A stretch of DNA of 64,000 bases from WTAW01 sp964406575 (lineage in GTDB: Bacteria; Acidobacteriota; Aminicenantia; Aminicenantales; Aminicenantaceae): the NCBI GenBank assembly GCA_964406575.1, contig CAYOSH010000008.1, positions 71,358 to 135,357 on the forward strand, written 5' to 3'. The notes under the pieces were generated by a model. It saw nothing but the letters and a program-made list of their open reading frames with translations, searched no databases and was not told where the DNA came from. The stretch's first letter is position 1, and each line of letters begins with the position of its first letter. Positions 17,445 to 26,872 of the stretch are shown one piece after another. The position numbers and the translations under genes are program-made.

Positions 17445-20084
17445 TCAAGGAATGATGCCTTCAAGAATTTGGCTGATTTTGTTCAAGGCCGAGTCCAACT
17501 GTTCAACGTTTGGCCCTCCGGCTTGTGCGAAATCAGGCCTACCTCCCCCTCCCCCACCGACGAGTGGCGCGATTTTTTGGATGATGTCCACAGCGTTGAT
17601 GCGGTCCAGGACGTCTTTGGTCACTGACGCAACGAGAAACACCTTTTCTCCGGTTTTGCCTCCTAAGATCACTACACCAGACCCGATTTTCTGTTTGAGT
17701 GAATCAGCTAGCTCTCTGAATTCTGTGGCGTTCAACTCTTCCACCTTCTGGACGATTACGTTGATACCTTTGACCTGCTCCACATGTTCTTCTTTTTTTT
17801 GGTAGCGTACACTGGCTAATTTTTGTCGGAGGATTTTGATCTCCTTGGCCCTTGTTTTTTCGGATTCTTTCAGTCTTTCGATCTGTGTTAAAAGGCCATC
17901 TCTCGGCGCGCTCAAGAGTTCCTGAATATCTCTGATGAGAGTATAGGTATCTTGAAAGCATTTGAACGCTTCTCCTCCAGATAAAGCTTCTATCCTCCTC
18001 ATGCCGGCGGCAATGCTTGACTCTGAGACGATCTTAAAAATGCCGATCTCTCCGGTGTTATGGACATGAATGCCTCCACAGAGCTCCTTACTGAAATCGC
18101 CGATCGTGACCATTCTCACCTTTTCACCGTATTTTTCCTCAAAAATGGCCATCGCCCCTTCCTTGATCCCTTCTTCTAGGGAGATAATGGCCGTATCCAC
18201 CTCGATATTCTCCCTTATTTTTTCATTCACGAGGGATTCGATCTCTCTGATCTCAGAATCAGTTAAAGGAGCAAAGTGAGTGAAATCAAATCTTAAGTAT
18301 CCGGGAGATACCAATGAACCCGCTTGTTTCACATGATCGCCCAAAATTTGTCTTAGAGAAGCGTGGAGAAGATGAGTGGCGGTGTGGTTCTTCCGGATGT
18401 TGTTCCGCGTAGACATGTCAACCGAGGTTTCCACCGTGTCACCGACTCTTAATACCCCACCAAGTATTTGGACCTTGTGCGTGATGATCTCTGGGATGGG
18501 ATAGTATGTTGTCTTCACAAGTGCGGAAAAATGTGGATTTTTTAGAATGCCCGTATCCCCCACTTGCCCGCCAGCCTCAGCATAAAACGGAGTTTTGTTC
18601 AAAACAATCTCGGCCGAATCCCCCTCCTGCATTTCTTGGGTGAGTTTCCCGTTTTCCACAATGGCCAGCACCTCGGAGTCAAAACTTTTCACATAATCGT
18701 ATCCGATGAACTCCACAGATAAGTCTTTGATCGTTTCGTAGACCTTCCGGTCTTTTTCCTTGGCATCGCCCTTCCATGAAAGCCGGGCTCGATGGCGCTG
18801 TTTTTCCAATTCTCGGGTGAATCCTTCCCTGTCAATGGCTATGTTTTTTTCCAGTGCCAATTCTTCGGACAGATCGAGCGGAAATCCGAAGGTATCGTAA
18901 AGCTTAAAGAGTTTATCTCCTGGGAACACTTTACCGCCCACCTCACTGATGTCTTCAATAAATTGATTAAAGGTCTTGAGCCCGGAGGAGAGCGTCAGAG
19001 CAAATCGATTCTCTTCAGAAAGACAGACTTTTGAGATATATTTGACCGAAGAGAGAAGCTCGGGATAGGCATCCTTCATGATATCGGCAACGTGACTCAC
19101 CAGTTTGTAGAGGAATGGCTCTTCCAATCCTATGACGTTCCCGTACCGGAAGGCTCTTCGGATAAGCCGGCGTAGCACATAACCTCGACCGTCGTTCGAA
19201 GGCATGATACCGTCTCCGATCAAGAAGGAAACGGCACGCACATGATCCGCAATAACACGTACAGCCGTGTCCCCATCATCTCCCGAAGGATACTCTCTTC
19301 CAGAAAAATCACAGACGGTTTCGATCAGCGGAAGAAAGAGATCCGTATCATAATTGTTTGTCTTCCCTTGAAGAACAGTTGCCACTCTCTCCAATCCCAT
19401 ACCTGTGTCGATAGAGGGGGAAGGGAGGGGTTTGAGCTGCCCATTTGCATCTTGATCGAACTGCATAAAAACCAAATTCCAAAGTTCGAGGAAACGGTCG
19501 CTCCCACCTTCTATCAAGTCGAGGGGGTCGCCAACCTCAATCCTCTCACCCAGGTCATAATGAATCTCCGAACAGGGACCACAAGGTCCGGTTTCCCCCA
19601 TAGACCAATAATTATCCTTTTTCCCGAATCGGAAAATTCGGTCAGCGGGAATGCCGATTCTATTGTGCCACAATGCATAGGCTTCATCATCGTCCAGGTA
19701 GACCGTCACATAGAGCCGGTCTTTGGGCATTTTAAAAACATCCGTGACCAGTTCCCAAGCATAATTGATCGCTTCGTTCTTGAAATAATCGCCGAAAGAA
19801 AAGTTACCCAACATTTCAAAGAAAGTGTGATGCTTATTGGTTATGCCGACTTGCTCCAGGTCATTGTGTTTTCCGCTCACACGCATACATTTTTGAACTG
19901 ATGCCGCTCGGGCATAGCTCCGGTTCTCCAGCCCGAGAAATATGTTCTTGAATTGGTTCATTCCCGCATTAGTGAAAAGGATTGTCGGATCATCCTTTGG
20001 AAGGAGAGGGGAACTCCGGATGATTTTGTGATCTTTGCTGGTAAAAAAGTCGAGGAATGCCTCTCTGATCAGCTGGGCCTTCAT
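17445..20084 (-). CDS. alaS: Alanyl-tRNA synthetase
   Basis: 879 residues, the normal size. It attaches alanine to tRNA-Ala. The class II aminoacylation core begins SPLLPKDDPTILFTNAGMNQFKNIFLG with motif 1-3 elements to about residue 240. The tRNA-recognition part follows, then the editing domain with HTATHLLHASLRQIL and the zinc/editing CGGIHVHNTGEIG near 665. A coiled region (ESEKTRAKEIKILRQKL) precedes the C-terminal glycine-rich C-Ala domain (GGGGGGRPDFAQAGG). The start codon directly abuts the stop of the pilT-like gene (TAAATG), so translation is coupled. Confidence 0.98.
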   Translation of the reverse strand: MKAQLIREAFLDFFTSKDHKIIRSSPLLPKDDPTILFTNAGMNQFKNIFLGLENRSYARAASVQKCMRVSGKHNDLEQVGITNKHHTFFEMLGNFSFGDYFKNEAINYAWELVTDVFKMPKDRLYVTVYLDDDEAYALWHNRIGIPADRIFRFGKKDNYWSMGETGPCGPCSEIHYDLGERIEVGDPLDLIEGGSDRFLELWNLVFMQFDQDANGQLKPLPSPSIDTGMGLERVATVLQGKTNNYDTDLFLPLIETVCDFSGREYPSGDDGDTAVRVIADHVRAVSFLIGDGIMPSNDGRGYVLRRLIRRAFRYGNVIGLEEPFLYKLVSHVADIMKDAYPELLSSVKYISKVCLSEENRFALTLSSGLKTFNQFIEDISEVGGKVFPGDKLFKLYDTFGFPLDLSEELALEKNIAIDREGFTRELEKQRHRARLSWKGDAKEKDRKVYETIKDLSVEFIGYDYVKSFDSEVLAIVENGKLTQEMQEGDSAEIVLNKTPFYAEAGGQVGDTGILKNPHFSALVKTTYYPIPEIITHKVQILGGVLRVGDTVETSVDMSTRNNIRKNHTATHLLHASLRQILGDHVKQAGSLVSPGYLRFDFTHFAPLTDSEIREIESLVNEKIRENIEVDTAIISLEEGIKEGAMAIFEEKYGEKVRMVTIGDFSKELCGGIHVHNTGEIGIFKIVSESSIAAGMRRIEALSGGEAFKCFQDTYTLIRDIQELLSAPRDGLLTQIERLKESEKTRAKEIKILRQKLASVRYQKKEEHVEQVKGINVIVQKVEELNATEFRELADSLKQKIGSGVVILGGKTGEKVFLVASVTKDVLDRINAVDIIQKIAPLVGGGGGGRPDFAQAGGPNVEQLDSALNKISQILEGIIP

Positions 20085-21257
20085 TTATTGTTCTTCTTCA
20101 ATCTCAGGCTCACTTACAGCTTTTTTCTTCACTCTCTCTATTTCGCTCATCTCTTTTTCCATGTCTTCCATAGCCACATCAAGCGTGGAACGGATTCCCA
20201 TGACTCGGAGTTTGAAGTTATCAGGACTGGAAGAGTATCTCAAGCCCTGCTCGTAGGAAATAAAACCTTCTTTGTAGAGTTGGTAGATGGATTGGTCAAA
20301 TGTCTGCATGCCGTACTGAGACACACCTGAAGCAATGGCATCTCTGATCAGGACAGTTTTTTCTCTGTCATTGATACATTCTGAGATGTAGGACGTGTTG
20401 ATCATCACCTCAACAGCAGGCACTCGACCGCTTCCATCCTTCTTGGGGATGAGTCGCATGGAGATAATGGCTCTCAGGATGCTTGACAGTTGAAGCCTGA
20501 CTTGCCGTTGTTGGTGGGGTGGAAAAACGGCGATGATCCGGTTGATCGTTTCTGGAGCGTCAAGGGTATGGACTGTGCTCAATACGAGGTGTCCCGTCTC
20601 AGCAGCCAGCAGAGCAGTCTCGATGGTGTCCAAATCCCTCATCTCTCCGACCAGGATGATATCGGGGTCCTCTCGCAAGGAAGCCCTCAGTCCTCTTGAA
20701 AATGTTGTCACATCCACACCGACTTCTCTCTGGTTGATCGTACTTTTTTTATCGCGATGGAGATACTCGATCGGGTCCTCGATGGTGATGATATGTTCCA
20801 TCCGATTTTCATTGATATGATCGATCATTGCGGCCAATGTGGTTGTTTTCCCCGTTCCTGTTGTTCCCGTCACTAGCACAAGACCTCGCTGTTCCAGAGA
20901 GATTTTCTCGAGAACTTCTGGAAGAAGAAGCTCTTGAATCGTCATCACCTCCAGCGGAATAATCCTCAAGACAATAGCATAACTGCCTCTCTGCTGGAAA
21001 ATACTTCCCCTAAATCGACCGAATCCTGCAAGGCTATAAGCCAGATCGACATCCAAATCTTCTTTGAGCCTCTCTTTCTGGAAATCATTCGTGACCTGAT
21101 CTGTCAACTCCCGGGTGTTTTCCGGAGACAATCTTGGGAAACTCGTCAAAGGGCTGAGTTTGCCATGGATTCTCAGAATGGGATAATTCCCGGCCTTCAA
21201 GTGAAGGTCAGAAGCATTGCTCTCGATGGCAATCTTTAAAAGTTCATCAATGTCCAT
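20085..21257 (-). CDS. PilT/PilU-type twitching-motility ATPase
   Basis: 390 residues from ATG at 21257, which has a strong ribosome site (GAGGAGGGTGATT); the frame extends five codons upstream but with no such site. It is a type II/IV secretion superfamily ATPase. The N-terminal domain has ASDLHLKAGNYPILRIHG, then Walker A TGTTGTGKTTT, the Asp box DPIEYLH, Walker B DIILVGEMRD and the His box TGHLVLSTVHT. The end of the core reads YGMQTFDQSIYQL, closer to PilU than PilT, and a charged tail (EMSEIERVKKKAV, EPEIEEEQ) extends past the core. Retraction of type IV pili is the known role. No other pilus gene is in the window. Promoter TTGACA at 21310-21305. Confidence 0.93.
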   Translation of the reverse strand: MDIDELLKIAIESNASDLHLKAGNYPILRIHGKLSPLTSFPRLSPENTRELTDQVTNDFQKERLKEDLDVDLAYSLAGFGRFRGSIFQQRGSYAIVLRIIPLEVMTIQELLLPEVLEKISLEQRGLVLVTGTTGTGKTTTLAAMIDHINENRMEHIITIEDPIEYLHRDKKSTINQREVGVDVTTFSRGLRASLREDPDIILVGEMRDLDTIETALLAAETGHLVLSTVHTLDAPETINRIIAVFPPHQQRQVRLQLSSILRAIISMRLIPKKDGSGRVPAVEVMINTSYISECINDREKTVLIRDAIASGVSQYGMQTFDQSIYQLYKEGFISYEQGLRYSSSPDNFKLRVMGIRSTLDVAMEDMEKEMSEIERVKKKAVSEPEIEEEQ

Positions 21258-21280
21258 AATCACCCTCCTCATTCTCGGGA

Positions 21281-21310
21281 TTTAATTTAAACCTTCCATT
21301 TAAGTGTCAA
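21281..21310 (-). promoter_or_regulatory. Promoter-like site upstream of pilT-like/alaS
   Basis: A perfect -35 box TTGACA lies at 21310-21305 on the minus strand, followed by AT-rich sequence (AATTAA at 17 bp, TTAAAT at 19 bp) about 25-45 bp before the start codon. The -10 box is weak, so confidence is moderate. Confidence 0.4.
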
Positions 21311-21520
21311 ATATTACCTGAGTCCGCTTTTTCTCAAGAAGTCATGCAGAAGCAGTGGAACAGAGCGACTGCATAACGAAGATCCATAACACATCGCTAC
21401 CAGCCTTCCCGAACAATTATATCTAAAAAGACATCTTTCCCACAACACGTTTCCGTTTTTTATCTGTCATTTGACTTTAGTCGCACGAAAATGAAAAAGA
21501 GGACCCCAAAGATAAAGAGA

Positions 21521-22444
21521 TTATATGTATGTCAACCAGTTGTGTTTGTCTTCTTTTTTTGCGTTGATATAGCCGAAAAACTCTTCCTGGAGTTTCTCGG
21601 TCATGGGGCCTCGCCTGCCATTGCCGATCTCTATCTTGTCGATCGAGCGAATGGGAGTGATCTCTGCGGCTGATCCTGTAAAAAACACCTCATCCGCGAT
21701 GTACAGCATCTCTCGAGGAATCGTTTGTTCGAAGAGAGAAATATTCAAGTCTTTTGCGATATGTTTGATGCAATTTCTGGTGATTCCAGGCAAAACGGAT
21801 GATGCTAAGGGAGGAGTGAGAAGATAGTCATCTATCACACAAAAAATATTCTCTCCACTGCCCTCGCTCACGTGTCCTCGAGGATTAAGGGCGATACCCT
21901 CTGTATATCCGTTGAGGATGGCCTCCATTTTGATCAGTTGCGAATTCATGTAATGTGCTCCTGATTTTGCGAGGGCAGGAAATGTATCCGGAGCAATTCT
22001 TCGCCAAGTCGAAAAACAAACGTCTACACCATTTTTTAGGGCATCTTCGCCGAGATATTCTCCCCACTCCCAGACCAGGATGGCGCAATCAACAGGATTC
22101 GGAAAAGGATCCACACCCAACGTGCCGTAGCCTCTGTAGACAATAGGCCGTATGTAGCAGGATTTCAGGTTATTGGCTTTGATCGTATCGATGATCGCGC
22201 AGTTGAATTCGTCTTGCGAATATGGGATGTCTATCCGGTACATTTTACAGGAGTTGTACAGCCTTTGAGTGTGGGCTTTCAGCCGGAAAACGGCTGTACC
22301 CCGGAGATTTTCGTACGCTCGCAACCCTTCGAAAATGGAGCTTCCGTAGTGGATGACATGGGAGGCGATATGGATATTGGCCTTCATCCAGGGTACAAGC
22401 CGACCATTCATCCAGATTTTTCCATCTTTATTGAATGGACTCAT
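21521..22444 (-). CDS. ilvE: Branched-chain-amino-acid aminotransferase
   Basis: 307 residues, standard length. Fold-type IV PLP enzyme: WMNGRLVPWMKANIHIASHVIHYGSSIFEGLRAY near 11-44 (split here: HYGSSIFEG is the family hallmark), the Schiff-base Lys in YMNSQLIKMEA, and GSGENIFCVIDDYLLTPP. It transfers amino groups between glutamate and the keto acids of valine, leucine and isoleucine, in synthesis or breakdown. The gene follows the Ser/Thr kinase gene by 12 bp and is the last gene of the long chaperone unit. Its place there is unusual, and coregulation with stress genes is an inference. Confidence 0.95.
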   Translation of the reverse strand: MSPFNKDGKIWMNGRLVPWMKANIHIASHVIHYGSSIFEGLRAYENLRGTAVFRLKAHTQRLYNSCKMYRIDIPYSQDEFNCAIIDTIKANNLKSCYIRPIVYRGYGTLGVDPFPNPVDCAILVWEWGEYLGEDALKNGVDVCFSTWRRIAPDTFPALAKSGAHYMNSQLIKMEAILNGYTEGIALNPRGHVSEGSGENIFCVIDDYLLTPPLASSVLPGITRNCIKHIAKDLNISLFEQTIPREMLYIADEVFFTGSAAEITPIRSIDKIEIGNGRRGPMTEKLQEEFFGYINAKKEDKHNWLTYI

Positions 22445-22456
22445 TCACGACTCCTT

Positions 22457-23395
22457 TCAAGAATGTTCCCCACAATGTGGACAGTGTTGGGATTTGTAGG
22501 GGAGAGGCCTTCTGCAGTTCCAGCACAACTTATCCTGTTTTTGTTCTCTTGCTTTGATCCTTCCCCAAATATCGTCGATTTCTGCTCTTTTGGGATCCTT
22601 GCCCTTGAATTTTGAGATATCCCTGATGATCTCCGCTGCTTTTTGATATCTGTCATCCAGGTTTGTGGACAGGCACTTCATGATGATTTCATCGATATCT
22701 TTCGGAATACGGTTGTTTTTCAGGCGAGGAGGTGTGATCTTTCCTTCTTTTGCCAATTCCAGTATTTTAAAAGGATCAGGGTCAAGGATGGGTGGGCGGC
22801 CGAGGAGAAGTTCATAAAAAATACACCCGATGGAATAGATATCGGAACGGAACGTCGCTTTACCTAAGAACTGTTCTGGAGCCATATAGGGAGGAGACCC
22901 AATCCGCGTGGACGCATAAGGAACATTGTTCAGCCATGCTGAAGTCCCGAAGTCGGTGATCTTGAGGATGTTTTCCTCAGAAATGATGATGTTGGAAGGC
23001 CTTAAGTCTCTGTGGACGATCTTGTTCTTGTGTGCGTGGTCCACAGCACTTGCTATCTGGAGGACGTATTCGATGGCTTTTGGATAATCCAGAATTTTTT
23101 CTCTTTCCAAGATTTTTTCGAGCGTTTCTCCTTTGACATACTCCATGACCATAAAAAATATTCTTTTCTCTTTTTCCGCAGCAATCATCCGAACGATGTT
23201 AGGGTGATTCAGGGCTGCCTGTAACCGTGGCTCTTTCAAGAGCTTAAAGAGCTCTAGGGACTGTTTATGCGGAACTTTAATGGCAACTTCTTTGTTTAGC
23301 CACGTATCCTTAGCAAGAAAAACTGCACCAAAGCCACCACTCCCTAAAGACCTGATGATATGGTATTTTCCAACTTTTTGATCCTTGAGAAGCAT
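22457..23395 (-). CDS. Serine/threonine protein kinase with C-terminal zinc ribbon
   Basis: 312 residues, cytosolic: no transmembrane segment is seen. Complete Hanks kinase: Gly-loop LGSGGFGAVF (17-26), Lys40 in VAIKV, catalytic HRDLRPSN (128-135), DFG (148-150) and APE (172-174). Catalytic residues are all present, so it should be active. The C-terminus (291-308) has two Cys pairs, CWNC and CPHC, forming a zinc ribbon that could bind protein or nucleic acid. No PASTA or other sensor is present. It starts one base after the rsmE stop (TAAGATG) and is followed by ilvE 12 bp later. The target proteins are unknown. Confidence 0.93.
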   Translation of the reverse strand: MLLKDQKVGKYHIIRSLGSGGFGAVFLAKDTWLNKEVAIKVPHKQSLELFKLLKEPRLQAALNHPNIVRMIAAEKEKRIFFMVMEYVKGETLEKILEREKILDYPKAIEYVLQIASAVDHAHKNKIVHRDLRPSNIIISEENILKITDFGTSAWLNNVPYASTRIGSPPYMAPEQFLGKATFRSDIYSIGCIFYELLLGRPPILDPDPFKILELAKEGKITPPRLKNNRIPKDIDEIIMKCLSTNLDDRYQKAAEIIRDISKFKGKDPKRAEIDDIWGRIKAREQKQDKLCWNCRRPLPYKSQHCPHCGEHS

Positions 23396-23396
23396 C

Positions 23397-24149
23397 TTAC
23401 AGATTCCAAAAATGATTGATCAAAACAAGGCAGCTGACCGCCGCTGTTTCTGCCCGCAAGGTCTGTCTGCCGAGGCTGATGGCCGAATAGCCATGCTCCA
23501 ATATATCCTGTTCTTCCTCTTCTGTCCAGCCTCCTTCAGGTCCGATCAATACTCTGACAGATGAGGGAGGGCGCTTTCTTTGTGTTTGTGTATCGGGATC
23601 CTTCAGCAGAAAATCTCTCAGGTAAGTTCCACCCCTTTCATTGAGAAATATTTGGAGTGCATCCTTTTTTTCATCAAGCACTTCTCTGAGCGACCGAGGT
23701 GGCAGAATAGAGGGAACTCTGGTGTTGCCGCTCTGTTTCGCCGCTTCTCTGACGATTCTCGTCCATCGTTCGATCTTTTTCTCGATTCTTCCCTCAACCT
23801 TGACTACTGACCTAGTGGAAATCACAGGGAGAAAAGCAAATGCGCCAAGCTCTGTCGACTTCTGGAGGAGAAATTCCAGCTTCTTCGCTTTCAAAAGCGC
23901 CTGTGCTAAAGTGATCTTGACGAGCGGTTCTGTTTTTTCGTGCCTCTCCACAACAGAGAGTCGAGTGCTTTCCTTTCCGATGTGATCCACTGAGGCCAAG
24001 TATTCGGTTCCTTTCTCATCAAAAAGCCAAACCAAATCACCAGATTTCGTACGGATGACGGAGCGCAAATGATGGTGTTCCTCCCCTGACAGCAAAATAG
24101 GAGATGTCTGTAGCTTGGCTTTTTCTACAAAGAATCTATTGGATGTCAC
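23397..24149 (-). CDS. rsmE: 16S rRNA (uracil1498-N3)-methyltransferase RsmE
   Basis: 250 residues. SPOUT-class methyltransferase that makes m3U1498 in 16S rRNA. The N-terminal PUA-like domain has LSGEEHHHLRSVIRTKSGDLVWLFD, and the C-terminal knot has VRVLIGPEGGWTEEEE and SLGRQTLRAETAA, which are the SAM-binding loops of this family. It lies 14 bp after dnaJ, a common neighbour arrangement in Gram-positive and other bacteria. Start ATG 24149. Coupled to the kinase gene downstream. Confidence 0.96.
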   Translation of the reverse strand: MTSNRFFVEKAKLQTSPILLSGEEHHHLRSVIRTKSGDLVWLFDEKGTEYLASVDHIGKESTRLSVVERHEKTEPLVKITLAQALLKAKKLEFLLQKSTELGAFAFLPVISTRSVVKVEGRIEKKIERWTRIVREAAKQSGNTRVPSILPPRSLREVLDEKKDALQIFLNERGGTYLRDFLLKDPDTQTQRKRPPSSVRVLIGPEGGWTEEEEQDILEHGYSAISLGRQTLRAETAAVSCLVLINHFWNL

Positions 24150-24163
24150 AAAACTATCTTGGC

Positions 24164-25294
24164 TTAATGAAAGAAATTTTTCCTTTTTTCTACGAGTTTT
24201 TTATCCACTTCATCCAGTCTCTCTCCACTGGATTCTGCAAATTCTTTCAATAATTCTTTCTGTTTTTTCGATATGTTCACAGGAATCTGGACCTCTATCT
24301 TTACGTACAGATCTCCCCTACTGTGACTGTGAATATCCTTCACTCCTTTTCCCTTAAGCCGCAGGATTTGTCCCGGTTGAGTTCCTGACGGAACGGAAAT
24401 GATCTCATTCTCTCCGAGAGTTGGGATCTCGATATCCGCACCAAAGGCTGCTCGGACGAAGGAGATGGGAACTTGACAGTAGAGATCCTTCCCTTCCCGG
24501 TCAAAAAACGCGTGTTTCTTGAGCTTGACAACAACATAAAGATCACCGCGTGGAGTCCCCAGGTCTCCAACCTCACCTTCTCCTTCCATCCTGAGTCTCA
24601 TTCCGTCGTCGATGCCAGCTGGGATCTTTATGCGGAGTTTTTTCTTTGTCCTGACCTTGCCAGCCCCCCGGCACTCCTTGCAGGGGAAGGATATGATGTC
24701 TCCTTCACCTCTGCATTGAGAACACGTCCTAGATATAGAGAAGAAACCCTGCTGATATCGGATCTGACCCTTTCCTTGGCATTGTGGGCAAACTTGCCTT
24801 TGAGTCCCTGGAGTCATCCTTGACCCTTTGCAGGCAGGGCAATATTCCGCTCGGTTGAGCTTGATCTCCTTTTCCAGACCGGAGGCAGCTTCCTCCAGAG
24901 TAAGCTCAATCTCTAGAGCTAAATCTCTTCCGCTCTTCGTATACGCTCTGGTCTTAGACCTGGTTCCAAAGATATCTCCGAAACCAAAGTTGAAGAAGTT
25001 CCCGAGAATGTCCTCAAAGCCTTCAAAGATGGATTCATTGAAACCGGAAAATCCGCTGAAACCTTGCCCTCTCAGGCCATCGTGGCCGAATTGGTCATAG
25101 ATGGATTTTTTTTCAGGCTCGATCAAAACGCTATAAGCTTCAGCGGCAGCTTTAAACTTCTCCTCTGCCTCTCTATTCCCAGGATTTCTATCGGGATGAT
25201 GCGCCAACGCCATTCGGCGATAGGCGGTTTTGATCTCCTCCGGGGAAGCTCTTCGAGAGATGCCCAAGATTTCGTAGTAATCCTGCTTGATCAT
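24164..25294 (-). CDS. dnaJ: Chaperone protein DnaJ
   Basis: 376 residues. The J domain is present (1-70) with HPD in AHHPDRNPGN, then a Gly/Phe-rich region (GFSGFSGFNE...), the four CxxCxGxG zinc repeats (CPACKGSR, CPQCQGKG, CSQCRGEG and CKECRGAG, about 143-215), and the C-terminal client-binding domain. It stimulates DnaK ATPase and delivers unfolded proteins. It is a full type A DnaJ, while the DnaK next to it is short. It follows dnaK by 12 bp. Confidence 0.97.
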   Translation of the reverse strand: MIKQDYYEILGISRRASPEEIKTAYRRMALAHHPDRNPGNREAEEKFKAAAEAYSVLIEPEKKSIYDQFGHDGLRGQGFSGFSGFNESIFEGFEDILGNFFNFGFGDIFGTRSKTRAYTKSGRDLALEIELTLEEAASGLEKEIKLNRAEYCPACKGSRMTPGTQRQVCPQCQGKGQIRYQQGFFSISRTCSQCRGEGDIISFPCKECRGAGKVRTKKKLRIKIPAGIDDGMRLRMEGEGEVGDLGTPRGDLYVVVKLKKHAFFDREGKDLYCQVPISFVRAAFGADIEIPTLGENEIISVPSGTQPGQILRLKGKGVKDIHSHSRGDLYVKIEVQIPVNISKKQKELLKEFAESSGERLDEVDKKLVEKRKNFFH

Positions 25295-25306
25295 TTCACT
25301 TGTCTT

Positions 25307-26872
25307 CTATTCAGGGTGTTCCTCTTTCGTTCTCTTGATAATGCTGTGGACTTCTTCTGCACTGAGACCAGAAGCAGGCCTGACCTCGACTCCCTGCTCC
25401 CGGCCCGTGGCCACATCCCTGGCCGACACTCTGACGATTCCATCAGCATCGATCTCGAAGGTGACATCGATCTGAGGAACCCCAGCCGGAGCCGATGCAA
25501 TGCCGACCAGGTCAAAGACAGCCAAAGAGATGTTCTCGCGGATGTTCTCGCTTTCTCCCTGAAGGACGTGAACACGCACTCTCCTCTGATCGTACTCAAC
25601 GGTGGTGAAAGCCATGGTTTGTTTTGTGGGGATGGTGGTGTTCTTATCGATAATCCTGACGAATCTTTCGTTTTCAGTTTCAATTCCGAGAGAAAGGGGA
25701 GTCACATCGAGAAGAAGAACAAGCTCTTTGAGATCCCCTGAAATGATCGCCGTCTGAATGGATGCTCCCATAGCAACGATTTCGTCTGGGTTGATGCGTT
25801 CGATGGGTTTTTTCTTGAAAAAATCGGTGATTATTTCCTTGATCAAAGGCATGCGTGTCTGACCACCAACGAGGATGACTTCATCGATCTGGTCAACGTC
25901 GAGGTTGGCATCGCTCAAAGAGTGATCGATATAGGGAAATGTCTGGTTGACGAGATCCTTTGTGAGCTCTTCGAGTTTTGTCCGAGTGAGCGTCTGTTTG
26001 AGATGCTTTGAGCCGGACTTGTCGGATCCGATGAAGGGAAGATGGATCTCTGTTTCAAAAGTGAAAGAGAGTTCGCGCTTAGCTTTTTCTGCAGCTTCCT
26101 TGATCCTTTGTAAAGCCAGTTTGTCATCAAAAAGGTCTATGCCGTTTTTTTTCTCAAATTCTTCGATAAGCCAGCTCACGATTCGGGCGTCGAAATCTTC
26201 TCCACCCAAATAAGAATTTCCATTTGTGCCCAGCACGTGAAAGATCCCTTCATTGATCTCCATAAGGGTGATGTCAAAGGTTCCCCCTCCCATGTCATAA
26301 ACAGCGATAGTGGCGTTTTTTTTCGTCTCCAGGCCATAGGCTAAACTCGCAGCAGTCGGTTCGTTAATGACTCGCAACACCTCCAGTCCTGCGATCCGGG
26401 CCGCATCTTTGGTCGCCTGTCTCTGATGGTCATCAAAATGCGCAGGCACCGTGATGACGGCCTGAGTGACTTCATCTGCAAAATACGCTTCTGCACATTT
26501 TTTTAGATACCCCAGGATCATTGCCGATATCTCTTGAGGACTGATGGTCTTCGACTCTACCTGGACCATCACATCTCCGTTGGATGCTTCAGTCAATTCA
26601 TAAGGGATTTTCTTCCGCGTTTCTTGGACTTCTTCGGAGTTGAATTTTTTCCCCATGAGGCGCTTTATAGCGTAAATTGTGTTTTTGGGATTGGTGATCG
26701 CTTGCCGGAGCGCAAGGTTCCCAATCAGTTTTTCTCCGGCACTCGTGAAACTGACTACCGAAGGAGTGGTCTGCATTCCTTCAAGGTTGGGAATGACTTT
26801 GGGCTCATTACCCTCGAGATAAGACACACAGGAATATGTCGTTCCAAGATCGATTCCAATGGCTTGGCTCAT
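25307..26872 (-). CDS. dnaK: Hsp70 chaperone DnaK, lacking the C-terminal lid
   Basis: 521 residues; the usual DnaK has 600-640. The nucleotide-binding domain (1 to about 380) is intact with IGIDLGTTYSCVSY, YDMGGGTFDIT and ILVGGQTRMP. The linker LVLLLDVTPLSLGIE and the beta sandwich substrate-binding domain (about 395-505) are also present. The sequence stops soon after SARDVATG and a short helix (AEEVHSIIKRTKEE), so almost the whole helical lid is missing. The stop is followed 12 bp later by dnaJ, leaving no room for a frameshifted lid. It overlaps grpE by 4 bp (ATGA). It is the only Hsp70 in the window; a second full copy elsewhere is possible. Confidence 0.95.
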   Translation of the reverse strand: MSQAIGIDLGTTYSCVSYLEGNEPKVIPNLEGMQTTPSVVSFTSAGEKLIGNLALRQAITNPKNTIYAIKRLMGKKFNSEEVQETRKKIPYELTEASNGDVMVQVESKTISPQEISAMILGYLKKCAEAYFADEVTQAVITVPAHFDDHQRQATKDAARIAGLEVLRVINEPTAASLAYGLETKKNATIAVYDMGGGTFDITLMEINEGIFHVLGTNGNSYLGGEDFDARIVSWLIEEFEKKNGIDLFDDKLALQRIKEAAEKAKRELSFTFETEIHLPFIGSDKSGSKHLKQTLTRTKLEELTKDLVNQTFPYIDHSLSDANLDVDQIDEVILVGGQTRMPLIKEIITDFFKKKPIERINPDEIVAMGASIQTAIISGDLKELVLLLDVTPLSLGIETENERFVRIIDKNTTIPTKQTMAFTTVEYDQRRVRVHVLQGESENIRENISLAVFDLVGIASAPAGVPQIDVTFEIDADGIVRVSARDVATGREQGVEVRPASGLSAEEVHSIIKRTKEEHPE

